DNA of 64,000 nucleotides from Bacteroidota bacterium (GTDB lineage Bacteria > Bacteroidota > Ignavibacteria > Ignavibacteriales > Ignavibacteriaceae). Under the pieces are notes generated by a model. The model was given only the letters and a program-made list of their open reading frames with translations. It was not told the DNA's origin and did not search any database. Position numbers and translations under genes: made by a program. Below, piece by piece: positions 17,069 to 25,915 of the stretch (position 1 is its first letter; every line of letters begins with the position of its first letter). The DNA lies in contig JAKALM010000001.1 of the NCBI GenBank assembly GCA_021824145.1, positions 310,001-374,000 of the forward strand, given 5' to 3'.

Positions 17069-18415
17069 TTAACTTCTAATGTTATCTAAAAGTTCTTCAG
17101 TCTTAACTTCCATTAATTTAATATTGCCTTTGCTTTCAACATTTAATCTAATAATTGGTTCAGTGTTAGACATTCTTAAATTAAATCGCCAGTCATCAAA
17201 CTCAACGCTAACTCCGTCAAGATGGTCAATCTTTCCACTGGAATATTGTTTTTCAATTTCTTTAATTTTTTTTGCCGGATTATCGATTGTTGAATTTATT
17301 TCACCTGAGCATGGATAAGCTTGAATCATTTCTTCAACAAGCAGTGAGAGTGGTTTGTTTTCTTCAGACATTAACTGCATAATTAATAAGAATGGAATCA
17401 TTCCGCTATCGGAGTATGCATTATCTCTAAAGTAATGATGAGCTGACATTTCGCCGCCGTATACTGCATTTACTTCGCGCATTTTTTGTTTGATGAATGC
17501 ATGTCCGCTTTTTGAAAGGACAGGCATTCCACCGCTGTTTTTTACAACCTCAACAGTGTTCCAAATTAATCTTGGATCGTGTACAATTTTTTCTCCAGGA
17601 TTTTTTTTCAAGATTGATTTTGCCAGCAAACCAACGATGTAATAACCTTCAATAAAATTTCCTCTTTCATCAAAGAAAAAGCATCGGTCATAATCGCCAT
17701 CCCATGCTACGCCAAGATCAGCTCTATTTGATAACACTGCATCAATAGTTGCTTGCCGATTTTCTGGTAGAAGAGGGTTTGGCACGCCATTAGGAAAATC
17801 TGAATTTGGTTCAATAAAAATTTTTATCATTTTTATTGGCAAGTTATTTTCAATTGCATTTAATGCAAGACCGGCGCAACCGTTCCCGGCATTTACAACA
17901 ACTTTCAGCGGTTTTATTTTTTGTGGATCATAGAATTTTTTAAGATTGTTTATGAAATCATTCATTACATCTTTTTTAGCAATATTCCCTTTGTTTGGAT
18001 TAGACTTCGGTAAGTCATTGTTTAAGATCATTTTTTCAACTGTGTTTAGACCAGAATCGTATCCAATAGGAACAGAACTTTTTCCAACAAATTTCATCCC
18101 ATTGTATTCGGGTGGATTGTGACTGGCTGTAATCATAATTCCTCCATCAGCATTTAAAGCTGGAGTAGCATAATAAATCATCTCTGTTCCGCATAATCCA
18201 ATATCAATTACATCGGCACCGAAATCATTGAGGCCTTTAATAAGTGCATTAGAGAGTTCTTCAGAAGATTTTCTTACATCATGCCCAATAACAACTTTTT
18301 TAGCATCAATAAATTTTCCGTAAGCTAATCCAATTTTATAAGCTAGATCTGGATTAAGTTCGGAAGGCACTTTCCCTCTAATATCATAAGCTTTGAAACA
18401 ATTAATCTTATCCAT
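17069..18415 (-). CDS. manB: phosphomannomutase/phosphoglucomutase
   Basis: This 448-residue alpha-D-phosphohexomutase interconverts hexose 1- and 6-phosphates for sugar nucleotide synthesis. The phosphoserine loop is TASHNPPEYNGMK, the Mg loop DGDYDRC, the sugar-binding loop GGEMSAHHYF, and the C-terminal phosphate-binding loop RMSNTEPIIRL. N-terminal KAYDIRGKVPSEL is typical of the AlgC/ManB group. All four domains are present at normal length. The gene is alone and convergent with the DUF2911 gene. Preference between glucose and mannose cannot be read from the sequence. Confidence 0.93.
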   Translation of the reverse strand: MDKINCFKAYDIRGKVPSELNPDLAYKIGLAYGKFIDAKKVVIGHDVRKSSEELSNALIKGLNDFGADVIDIGLCGTEMIYYATPALNADGGIMITASHNPPEYNGMKFVGKSSVPIGYDSGLNTVEKMILNNDLPKSNPNKGNIAKKDVMNDFINNLKKFYDPQKIKPLKVVVNAGNGCAGLALNAIENNLPIKMIKIFIEPNSDFPNGVPNPLLPENRQATIDAVLSNRADLGVAWDGDYDRCFFFDERGNFIEGYYIVGLLAKSILKKNPGEKIVHDPRLIWNTVEVVKNSGGMPVLSKSGHAFIKQKMREVNAVYGGEMSAHHYFRDNAYSDSGMIPFLLIMQLMSEENKPLSLLVEEMIQAYPCSGEINSTIDNPAKKIKEIEKQYSSGKIDHLDGVSVEFDDWRFNLRMSNTEPIIRLNVESKGNIKLMEVKTEELLDNIRS

Positions 18416-18637
18416 TCAAACTCCAATTTTATAAATTTTGAAAACAAATTGAAAAATTATTCAAGGAATTTATTCTGAATTACTTTAAGAATTATTTATA
18501 GATATTTTTGAAAACAAAGATCAGAAAAAAAAAAATTCGGTTCAATTAGGATAAAAATTTTTAGAGAATTATTTTTCAATGGACTTTTTAGAAAGAACTT
18601 TTTACTTTTAACAATTAAAAATATAAGGGAACATAAT

Positions 18638-18946
18638 ATCGCTACTAAAGATACTGTTAAATGGCACTTCGCAAAATGCAACAATTCAAAATGTAACTCT
18701 ATTTTCTTGGTGAATCCTGAAGAAACACCAGGGGAATTAGGGTTTATTTGTCCGGAATGCAGTTCTAAAACTACAACGTCGCATATTGTTCAATGTTCAA
18801 GTTGTAAAACAATTTTGAACTTTGTACGTGCAACTCCAAATGAAGAAAAAGTAGTTTTCAGCGTTCCTAAATGTTCACATTGTGTGGGCACTGTTGAAGA
18901 TGAATGGGAAATAGAACCTCTGTATCAACCAGATTCATATATTTAA
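18638..18946 (+). CDS. small four-cysteine-pair zinc-ribbon protein, apparent AUC start
   Basis: The reading frame has cysteine pairs CNNSKC, CPEC, CSSC and CSHC, enough for two zinc ribbons. It is probably cytosolic and of unknown function. The first conventional start is TTG at 18707, but starting there removes the first cysteine pair. The open frame extends back to 18512 with no ATG, GTG or TTG. An AAGGGA ribosome binding site at 18625-18630 is spaced 7 bp from ATC at 18638, giving (M)ATKDTVKWHFAKC as a natural N-terminus. I therefore propose ATC as start (102 residues). A recent ATG-to-ATC mutation or a read error is the alternative. Confidence 0.65.
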   Translation: MATKDTVKWHFAKCNNSKCNSIFLVNPEETPGELGFICPECSSKTTTSHIVQCSSCKTILNFVRATPNEEKVVFSVPKCSHCVGTVEDEWEIEPLYQPDSYI

Positions 18947-19378
18947 TTCCATTTATTATTCACAAGCGCTTTAATTGTAGGAGATTTTGATTTTTGCAAT
19001 CCCTTAGATCTTTAACTTTTTTAGTTGAAGGTTTTGGGGATTTTTTTCTTTTAATTTTGCTCGTCTGTTTTTATATCAAAGAAAATATACATCAAGCACT
19101 GCTAAATATTAAAAGTGATAGATGGTTAAATAATATGATGATTTTATTGCTGGCCTTCGTAAAAGAATATAACTTTATTAACTTTTTATGGATTATTTCA
19201 TAATTTTAGATAAATATAAAATAATCCTTTTTTAATAAGAATTATTTTAATGAGTTCGTAATAAAATGGTATACCTTTCAAATTAGATGTAAATCTCAAA
19301 AAACTTTATTCAAAACTTTTTGTTCGTTATATAAATATATATTAATTCAATAATGTTATACTTATCAAAGGGAATAAT
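18947..19378. other. 432-bp intergenic region, no confident gene
   Basis: A TTG-initiated frame at 18994-19203 (69 codons) has an AGGAG 10 bp upstream and two hydrophobic stretches. Its composition is low-complexity and I do not recognise it. The remainder is AT-rich and presumably holds the promoter of the S46 peptidase gene. No strong hairpin was seen. Confidence 0.4.
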
Positions 19379-21565
19379 ATGAAAAACTTATTCACAAGAT
19401 TAAGCATTTATGCTGTTGTTATTTACACAATTATAATAGCAGCAGGATGTTCATCTACTTCCCAAATGCAGCAGAGTTCAAACAATAGCCAAAGTAATTA
19501 TAGCTGGCTAAATTTAGATACTGTTAAAGCTGGGAAATTTGATACTGGGAAAATGTGGACATTTGATTACCCACCATTAGATTATTTTCAAAAAGAATAT
19601 CATTTTAGACCTTCTGAAGAATGGCTGAACAATGTTCGGATGTCAGCACTGCGTTTTGCAAACTATTGCTCAGCTTCATTTGTATCTGCAGATGGATTGG
19701 TAATGACAAATCATCACTGCGGAAGAGAATCTGTAAGTAAAGTTACTAAACCAGGAGAAGATCTTTTTGACAATGGTTTCTATGCAAAAACTTTAGAAGA
19801 TGAAAGACCAGTACCAGGATTATACGTCGATCAGTTAGTATTAATAAAAGATGTAACAAATGAAATTCAGTCAGCAATGGATAAAGGAAAAACTCCAGAA
19901 GAAAAAGTTGCTGATCAAAGAAAAGCAATGCAGGAACTTGAAGCTAAAGAAGGAAAAGAAACAGGGCTAAGAATTCAGATTGTTACTTTTTATAATGGCG
20001 GAAAGTACGCGTTGTATGGATATAAAAGATATAATGATGTTCGTTTAGTATTTTCACCTGAAGCTTCTCTTGGATATTTCGGTGGAGATTATGATAATTT
20101 TACTTATCCACGTTATGATTTGGATTGTAATTTCTTTAGAGTTTATGATAATGGAAAACCATTAAAGACCGAACATTATTTTCATTGGAGTCCAAATGGT
20201 GCTGAGCCCGGCGAACCAGTTTTTGTAGTTGGAAACCCTGGAAGAACTGATCGTTTGAAAACTGTTTCTCAATTGGAATTCTTACGCGATGTTCAATATC
20301 CAAGAACATTAGATATGCTAAATGATTTAGTAAATCTTTATACAGATTTAATCGAAAAACATCCTGAAAGAAAAGCTGAACTTCAGAACCGTTTATTTGG
20401 TTTTTCAAATTCTCAAAAAGCATATACTGGAATGCTTGCTGGCTTGAGAGATCCTATCTTAATGCAAAAGAAAATTGACTTTGAAAACAAATTTAAAGAA
20501 GCAGTTAAAGCAAACAGTGAATTAAATTCTAAATACGGCGGTCTATGGGATAAGATAGCTGATATTCAAAAACAGATGGAATCAATCTCTAATGAATATT
20601 TTGCAATCAGCACAAATCCATATACAAGCTCACAATATTTTATGATTGCCGGCGAAGTTATTCATCTTGCAAACCAATTGAAGCTTCCTGAAGATCAAAG
20701 ATCTGAAGATTATAAAGGTGCAAAACTTGATTCTACTATCAATGAAATTATTCCGGCAAAATTTGATACCGAAATGCAGGATGCAATGTTGAAAGATCAA
20801 GTTGCTAGATTAGAAAAATATCTTGGAACAAATAATGAAATAGTTGCAAAGATGACTGCTGGAAAGACAGGCGAAGATGCAGTAAATTATATGTTAAGCA
20901 ATTCATATTTAACTAGCACTGATAAATTGAAAGAATTGATTAGCCAAGGGCCTGATGCAATTTTGAATTCAAACGATCCTTTCATTTATTTTATGGTTCA
21001 CACAGATGCAAGAAAAACCGAGCTTCAGAATAAAATAAAAGAATTGTCATCAGCAGATGCAACATATTCGCAAGAGTTGGGTAAAGCATTGTTTGAAGTT
21101 TATGGAACCTCAATTCCACCAGATGCAACATTTACTTTGCGTATTTCCGATGGTGTTGTAAAAGGTTATCCATACAATGGAACAATTGCTCCGCCGTTTA
21201 CAACTTTTTATGGATTGTATGACAGATATTATTCTTTCGATAAGAAATATCCTTATAATTTACCAAAGGATTGGCAAAATCCTCCAGCAGATTTCAAATT
21301 AGAAACTCCAATGGATTTTGTTGCAACCAACGATATAATCGGCGGTAATTCAGGCAGTCCAGTTATTAATGAAAAAGCACAAATTGTAGGTCTTGCTTTT
21401 GACGGAAACATCGAAAGCTTGCCTGGCAATTTTATATTCACAACCGAAGCAAATAGAACTGTTGCTGTTCATTCCGCTGGAATGATGGAAGCAATTAAAG
21501 ATTTGTATAAAGCTACACGTTTAAGTGATGAGCTTCAAGCAGGAAAAATAGTATCTGACAAATGA
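19379..21565 (+). CDS. S46 family dipeptidyl-peptidase, lipoprotein
   Basis: This 728-residue enzyme has a lipoprotein signal peptide with lipobox IAAGC near residue 24, so it is membrane anchored. The S46 chymotrypsin-like core is visible, with catalytic His in TNHHCGRESV (residues 112-113) and nucleophile Ser658 in GGNSGSPV. A helical cap lies between them (about 330-600). S46 members (DPP7, DPP11) release dipeptides from the N-termini of oligopeptides in Bacteroidota and relatives. The FDGN segment after the Ser resembles the DPP7-type pocket with Gly, which would favour hydrophobic P1 residues; that is inferred. Length is normal. A strong terminator follows. Confidence 0.92.
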   Translation: MKNLFTRLSIYAVVIYTIIIAAGCSSTSQMQQSSNNSQSNYSWLNLDTVKAGKFDTGKMWTFDYPPLDYFQKEYHFRPSEEWLNNVRMSALRFANYCSASFVSADGLVMTNHHCGRESVSKVTKPGEDLFDNGFYAKTLEDERPVPGLYVDQLVLIKDVTNEIQSAMDKGKTPEEKVADQRKAMQELEAKEGKETGLRIQIVTFYNGGKYALYGYKRYNDVRLVFSPEASLGYFGGDYDNFTYPRYDLDCNFFRVYDNGKPLKTEHYFHWSPNGAEPGEPVFVVGNPGRTDRLKTVSQLEFLRDVQYPRTLDMLNDLVNLYTDLIEKHPERKAELQNRLFGFSNSQKAYTGMLAGLRDPILMQKKIDFENKFKEAVKANSELNSKYGGLWDKIADIQKQMESISNEYFAISTNPYTSSQYFMIAGEVIHLANQLKLPEDQRSEDYKGAKLDSTINEIIPAKFDTEMQDAMLKDQVARLEKYLGTNNEIVAKMTAGKTGEDAVNYMLSNSYLTSTDKLKELISQGPDAILNSNDPFIYFMVHTDARKTELQNKIKELSSADATYSQELGKALFEVYGTSIPPDATFTLRISDGVVKGYPYNGTIAPPFTTFYGLYDRYYSFDKKYPYNLPKDWQNPPADFKLETPMDFVATNDIIGGNSGSPVINEKAQIVGLAFDGNIESLPGNFIFTTEANRTVAVHSAGMMEAIKDLYKATRLSDELQAGKIVSDK

Positions 21566-21590
21566 TTTAATAAAAATGTTTATTATCAGA

Positions 21591-21623
21591 AGCCGTTCCA
21601 TAAAAAGAACGGCTTTTGTTTTT
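21591..21623 (+). terminator. Rho-independent terminator of the S46 peptidase gene
   Basis: AGCCGTTC (21591-21598) pairs with GAACGGCT (21607-21614) over an 8-nt loop, followed by TTTGTTTTT. This is a textbook intrinsic terminator on the plus strand. Confidence 0.9.
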
Positions 21624-21632
21624 AATATACAA

Positions 21633-22178
21633 TTAAAAATAAAATTCAGTTTGAAGGTGAATAGAAAAATACCAAACATTTGTATTAGTAAAAGTTAATC
21701 CGTATTCAGTTCCAACACCAAGTTTAAAACCTCTTTTTAACTCATCACGAAAATCAATTCCGGGCAAAATGGAAAATGCAGCGCCGAAATCCCATTCGTT
21801 AATATTTTCAAAAGTTCTATCATTTAGAAATAAAAGCCCAAGCCCTTCTTCAAGGTATAAATTGTTTAAGATTTTTTGCGATTCAATTCCTTTTAAAGTA
21901 AAGCATTTTATAAATGGATAATTTCTGTTCGGATTTTGAGGGAAAAGAATATTGCTGTCGGTTATGTAAACAAAACTAATACGAAATATTAAATCTCTGC
22001 TAAAACCAGGATTTGCTTCAATAAAAAAACTTGAAGCAAATCCAGTTTGGGTTGTTAAATTTCCTCCGAATGATCCACCGCCAAGATTTATTCCTACACC
22101 AAAATTGCTTTGTGCTTTTGTAGCTGAAGAAAATATTAGAAAAAAAGATATTACAAAAAATCGAAGATAATTTTTCAA
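21633..22178 (-). CDS. small outer-membrane beta-barrel-like protein
   Basis: This 181-residue protein has a signal peptide (ending TKAQS) and then Gly- and aromatic-rich alternating segments such as FGVGINLGGGSFGG and LGVGTEYGLTF. It ends in Phe (LQTEFYF), as many outer-membrane barrels do. An eight-strand OmpA/PorT-like barrel is plausible from length. No specific function can be assigned. It starts with TTG at 22178, chosen because AAAGGAA lies about 10 bp upstream and no ATG is available. It is convergent with the S46 peptidase gene. Confidence 0.65.
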   Translation of the reverse strand: MKNYLRFFVISFFLIFSSATKAQSNFGVGINLGGGSFGGNLTTQTGFASSFFIEANPGFSRDLIFRISFVYITDSNILFPQNPNRNYPFIKCFTLKGIESQKILNNLYLEEGLGLLFLNDRTFENINEWDFGAAFSILPGIDFRDELKRGFKLGVGTEYGLTFTNTNVWYFSIHLQTEFYF

Positions 22179-22377
22179 AGTAAAAATTTCCTTTCGGATT
22201 CTGATATTTAATTTGTTTTAAAATAACATTCATATATTAAATTAGTTTTTAATAAATAAAAATTCAAAACGTATAACTTTGTTTTCTTTACTTTTATAAA
22301 AATGTATTCTTCGATAAAATAATTTTAAGATTATTTTTTATTTTTAATAGTATAATTAAAAAAATGAAGGTTGTATT

Positions 22378-22719
22378 ATGTCTAAGACTTCTGAAATTAA
22401 ATTTGCAATTGAACTAGATGACAAAAATGTTCCGAAGAAAATTGAATGGGAAGCAACTGACGGCGGATTTGAAGGAAAGAAAGCCTGCAACTCAATGATG
22501 ATTTCAATTTGGGATAAACAGGAAAAAGTTACAATGGGAATTGATTTATGGACAAAAGAGATGTTAGTTGATGATATGAATATACATTTTTATCAGATAT
22601 TTACTAAAATGGCAGATACTTACTTGCGCTCAACAAACAATAACGAAGTTTCAAAAATGATTCAAGATTTTAGTTTTGAATTTGGAACTAAACTAGGAAT
22701 TTTCAAAAATGTAAAATAA
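22378..22719 (+). CDS. gldC: GldC-like gliding motility protein
   Basis: This 113-residue cytosolic protein matches GldC along its length. SEIKFAIELDDKNVPKKIEW opens it, IDLWTKEMLVDDM is the central signature, and YQIFTKMADTYLRST follows. GldC was identified with gliding motility in Flavobacterium but also occurs in non-gliding Bacteroidota; its molecular role is unclear. It stands alone here, away from gldB or the T9SS core genes. The RBS is AAGG. The T9SS cargo at 5883-8342 shows that the organism has that secretion route, but GldC is not itself a secretion component. Confidence 0.85.
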   Translation: MSKTSEIKFAIELDDKNVPKKIEWEATDGGFEGKKACNSMMISIWDKQEKVTMGIDLWTKEMLVDDMNIHFYQIFTKMADTYLRSTNNNEVSKMIQDFSFEFGTKLGIFKNVK

Positions 22720-22730
22720 TTAAATTATTC

Positions 22731-23666
22731 TTATTTAAATCTTTCCTTCAACTTGGATGCATACCGCCTGCTCATTTGAAAAGGATCTTGAATGTTTTGA
22801 ATATAAACTCGGTATGAAGCGTTGAACCATTTTTCTACTTTTTCTACGCATTCTAAATTTACAATTGTCGATCTGTGTATTCTTACAAAATGTTTCGGAG
22901 TTAGTCGTTCTTCCCATTCAACCATTGGCTTTAGAACAAGCAATTTTTTACCTCCCAAAAGATAAATGTAAGAATAATCTTTTTCTGCCGTTATGCACTG
23001 AATGTTGCTGATCTTTATAAATTTTGAAATTCCGTCTGTGGTTATAAATAATCTGTCGTCATAATCTAATTTTTTCTTTGAATCTCCATTATTGTATTCA
23101 TTTTTTTCTTCATCATCAGAAATTTCCAATTCATCAAAATCTTCAACTTCATCATCTTCAATTTGCTGTTGGTCATGCAAAGATTTTTCATTTTGCTTTA
23201 ATAATGTACTACTAAATTTTTCAGCCAAAACTTGTGAAGGAGAATCTTCCCAATTTTTATCCAGGCTGTTATTAGCTATTCCGTTTTTCGTTGCAAGAAG
23301 TCTAGTGATTGCTTTTGCAAGCCTTTCTTTCTCAATTGGTTTTTTAATGTAATCAAGAGCATTAACTTCAAAAGCTCGGAGTGCATAATCATCATAAGCG
23401 CTTACGAAAATAACTTTAGCCTCGCATGTAATTTTGTCAACCAATTCGAATCCGCTATTTGCACCAAGCCTAATATCTAGGAAAACACTATCTGGTTTTG
23501 TTTGTTTAATTATATCTAAAGCGCTTTTAATATTTGATGCTTCTCCAACAACTTTAATTTGGGGGAATTTTTTTAACAAAATTCCTAATAATTTTCTTGA
23601 TTGAAGATCGTCATCAACTATTACTGTATTTACTGTATTTTGGTCGTTTGAACCTTTGGTCGACAT
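22731..23666 (-). CDS. LytTR family response regulator
   Basis: This 311-residue protein has an N-terminal receiver domain (TVIVDDDLQSRKLL; phospho-acceptor Asp in VFLDIRLG; SAYDDYALRAFE; KPIEKERL). An acidic Asp/Glu-rich linker lies at about residues 165-195, and a C-terminal LytTR DNA-binding domain follows (CITAEKDYSYIYL, HFVRIHRSTIVNL). LytTR regulators bind direct repeats and usually pair with a LytS-type kinase. No kinase is adjacent, so it is an orphan in this window. The long acidic linker is unusual for the family. It is convergent with gldC, 11 bp apart. Confidence 0.93.
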   Translation of the reverse strand: MSTKGSNDQNTVNTVIVDDDLQSRKLLGILLKKFPQIKVVGEASNIKSALDIIKQTKPDSVFLDIRLGANSGFELVDKITCEAKVIFVSAYDDYALRAFEVNALDYIKKPIEKERLAKAITRLLATKNGIANNSLDKNWEDSPSQVLAEKFSSTLLKQNEKSLHDQQQIEDDEVEDFDELEISDDEEKNEYNNGDSKKKLDYDDRLFITTDGISKFIKISNIQCITAEKDYSYIYLLGGKKLLVLKPMVEWEERLTPKHFVRIHRSTIVNLECVEKVEKWFNASYRVYIQNIQDPFQMSRRYASKLKERFK

Positions 23667-23887
23667 AAATTGCCTCTAATCTAATAATTAGTAACCTTAT
23701 TCAATTACTGTTCCAATCAGTAAATTATTTTAATTTCAATTTGTAATTGAAAAATGGCTTAAATCGGTTGAATTTAAATGAATTGAGAGATTGAAAAATT
23801 GAGAAGATATTAATTTGAGATTAGAAATAAAGATTTGTTCAAGATTGAAACAACTATTTTTATCTAAAAATTTTCATGGTTGTTATT

Positions 23888-24187
23888 TTAATTTTTAGTA
23901 ATCCACTCATCAAGTATTGATTGATGTTTTACTGGGTCAAATTCTATAAATTCGTATTTGGCATAACTGTTTATCATATATGGATCATTTTCGAAAAAAG
24001 TTTTTAATTCTTCTATTGAATTTGCACGCGCCGCAACAATTCCGCCAGTCCGTGGATTTCGAGGACCAGAGAATAAAAGTAATCCATTGTTATATCCAAC
24101 TTGTAAAAATTTTCTATGTTCAGAAAGAATTTCATCAATCTTTGTTAATGGAACTATGTAATTAATATTTATTATAAAGTGTTTCAT
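23888..24187 (-). CDS. YciI family protein
   Basis: This 99-residue protein has the ferredoxin-like YciI fold. Recognisable parts are the N-terminal FIININYIVPLTKIDEIL, then HRKFLQVGYNNG, SGPRNPRTGGIVAARA and FENDPYMINSYAKYE. YciI proteins are small dimeric proteins with a conserved His-Asp pair, and most have no known reaction. It begins 2 bp after the GH3 gene ends, so it is the last gene of the muropeptide operon. Whether it takes part in that pathway is unknown. Confidence 0.88.
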   Translation of the reverse strand: MKHFIININYIVPLTKIDEILSEHRKFLQVGYNNGLLLFSGPRNPRTGGIVAARANSIEELKTFFENDPYMINSYAKYEFIEFDPVKHQSILDEWITKN

Positions 24188-24189
24188 TT

Positions 24190-25902
24190 TTATGTTCTAT
24201 TTATTTTATTGATTTGAATTCCGTCACCAATTTTGCAATTGGTCTTTGGAATTGAAATTGGCAGTTTGCCGGAAATATTTATCTCGCCCAAAATAGCTTT
24301 CATAATTGCTTGTTGAGAAACAGTTGAATCTCCATAAGCGCATAAATAAGTTTTAGCATTGGGGAAAAGTGATAACAAATATGGATTGCCCAAACTGATT
24401 AATACAGAAGGAATTTTTAGTTGAATAATCTTATTTATAAAATCAGTATTTCTTTTTGAAAGTTTAACAGTTCCCTGATATGCTTTTACTCTTACGAACG
24501 ATGGTAATAAAATTAAGTTAGAAGATTTTGCAATTTGGTAAGCTCGGATATAATCTTTTGTTGTGCTTTTTTTGTTTAGCACAACCGAATAAATTTTGTC
24601 AAAATTTTCTTTAGCAATTTTTTGGAAAAACATTTCAGATTCCGTCCCGATTTCATCAGTTATAGTTATACAAGCTGCGGTGCGAACTTTGTATGCATCA
24701 ACTGGAATTATTTTTTTATCATTTTTAACCAAAGTGATTGATTTTTCTGCAATTTCTTCAGCTAGTCTTAAATGAGTTTTGCTGTTTATAACTTTCCCCA
24801 GCTCTTCTAATTTAATTGGCTTCCATTCATTTAACTTAAGCCATTTTTTTGCAGCAAAAATTTTTCTAACACTATAGTTAATTCGTTCTTCACTAATCAT
24901 TCTAGATTTTACGGCGTTATAAATAGAGTTGATTGTAACTTCTTCATCTGGTGACATAAGAATTAAATCAATCCCAGCTTCAACAGCTTTTACAGCAGCT
25001 TCGCCGGCAGAAAAATATTTTGTAACTGCACTCATGTTCATTGCATCGGTCGCAATCAGTCCATCAAATCCTAATTTATTTTTAAGCAATCCTGTAATTA
25101 TAGGTTTGGATAAAGTAGCCGGAAGATTTTTAGTTGAATCGAAAGTTGGGACATTTAAGTGTCCAATCATTATACAATGAACACCCGAGTCAATCAATTT
25201 TTTAAAAGGGAAAAATTCGTTATTCATTAATTCATTTGAATTGCCATCAATGATTGGAATATCTTGATGGGAATCTATTTTTGTATTTCCATGGCCGGGG
25301 AAATGTTTTGCAGTTGTTAAAATATATTCTTCTTCAGCGCCTTTAATAAATGCATCGCAAAACTCGGTTACAATTTTTTTATCTTCTGAATATGAGCGGA
25401 TATTAATTATTGGATTATCGGCATTGTTATTTATATCAGCAACAGGCGCATAATTTTGAAATACACCAAGCGCTCTACATTCTTTTGAAATTTCTTTCCC
25501 CATTAAATAAGCGTAATGTGGATCGCCGGTTGCAGCAATCGCCATGTTGTATGGAAATTCAATTGCATCTGTCAACCTCATTCCTAAACCGCGCTCAAAG
25601 TCTGAAGCAATAAGTAAAGGAACATCAGCAATTTTTTGCATTTTATTAATCAGCATTGCTTCATTCAGAATGTTCCCTCTGAAAAAAATTAAGCCGCCAA
25701 CTTTCTCATCTTTAACAAGCCGCGTCAATCTAGAAAATTCAATTGAATCATCAGCTATGTATTCGCCAAGAACCCATGGCATTACCATTTGTGCGCATTT
25801 TTCTCTTAAAGATAATTTCAATAATTGTTTTTCAATCCAAAGTTTATCACTTTCATTCAAGTTAAAAACATTTGGATACGAAATTGAATTTACTTTTTTC
25901 AT
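24190..25902 (-). CDS. GH3 beta-N-acetylhexosaminidase (NagZ-like)
   Basis: This 570-residue enzyme has the GH3 N-terminal barrel with the NagZ signature KHFPGHGNTKIDSHQDIP, whose Asp-His dyad acts as acid/base. The nucleophile Asp is in GLIATDAMNMSAV. A C-terminal GH3 domain at about 370-560 makes it longer than proteobacterial NagZ (about 340). It would remove GlcNAc from muropeptides or other GlcNAc glycosides. No signal peptide is apparent, so a cytoplasmic site fits recycling after AmpG import. The gene starts 13 bp after the serine hydrolase gene; many Bacteroidota carry these two activities as one fused polypeptide. Confidence 0.9.
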   Translation of the reverse strand: MKKVNSISYPNVFNLNESDKLWIEKQLLKLSLREKCAQMVMPWVLGEYIADDSIEFSRLTRLVKDEKVGGLIFFRGNILNEAMLINKMQKIADVPLLIASDFERGLGMRLTDAIEFPYNMAIAATGDPHYAYLMGKEISKECRALGVFQNYAPVADINNNADNPIINIRSYSEDKKIVTEFCDAFIKGAEEEYILTTAKHFPGHGNTKIDSHQDIPIIDGNSNELMNNEFFPFKKLIDSGVHCIMIGHLNVPTFDSTKNLPATLSKPIITGLLKNKLGFDGLIATDAMNMSAVTKYFSAGEAAVKAVEAGIDLILMSPDEEVTINSIYNAVKSRMISEERINYSVRKIFAAKKWLKLNEWKPIKLEELGKVINSKTHLRLAEEIAEKSITLVKNDKKIIPVDAYKVRTAACITITDEIGTESEMFFQKIAKENFDKIYSVVLNKKSTTKDYIRAYQIAKSSNLILLPSFVRVKAYQGTVKLSKRNTDFINKIIQLKIPSVLISLGNPYLLSLFPNAKTYLCAYGDSTVSQQAIMKAILGEINISGKLPISIPKTNCKIGDGIQINKINRT

Positions 25903-25915
25903 TCGGATATTTTAA

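Noticed and set aside
18496-18684. 62-codon frame on the minus strand
   Set aside because: It overlaps the zinc-ribbon gene on the opposite strand, has a Lys/Phe/Ile-rich random composition, and matches nothing known.
18994-19203. 69-codon TTG-initiated frame with hydrophobic stretches
   Set aside because: Low-complexity AT-rich text, weak start, no recognisable family. An AGGAG lies 10 bp upstream but is not enough.
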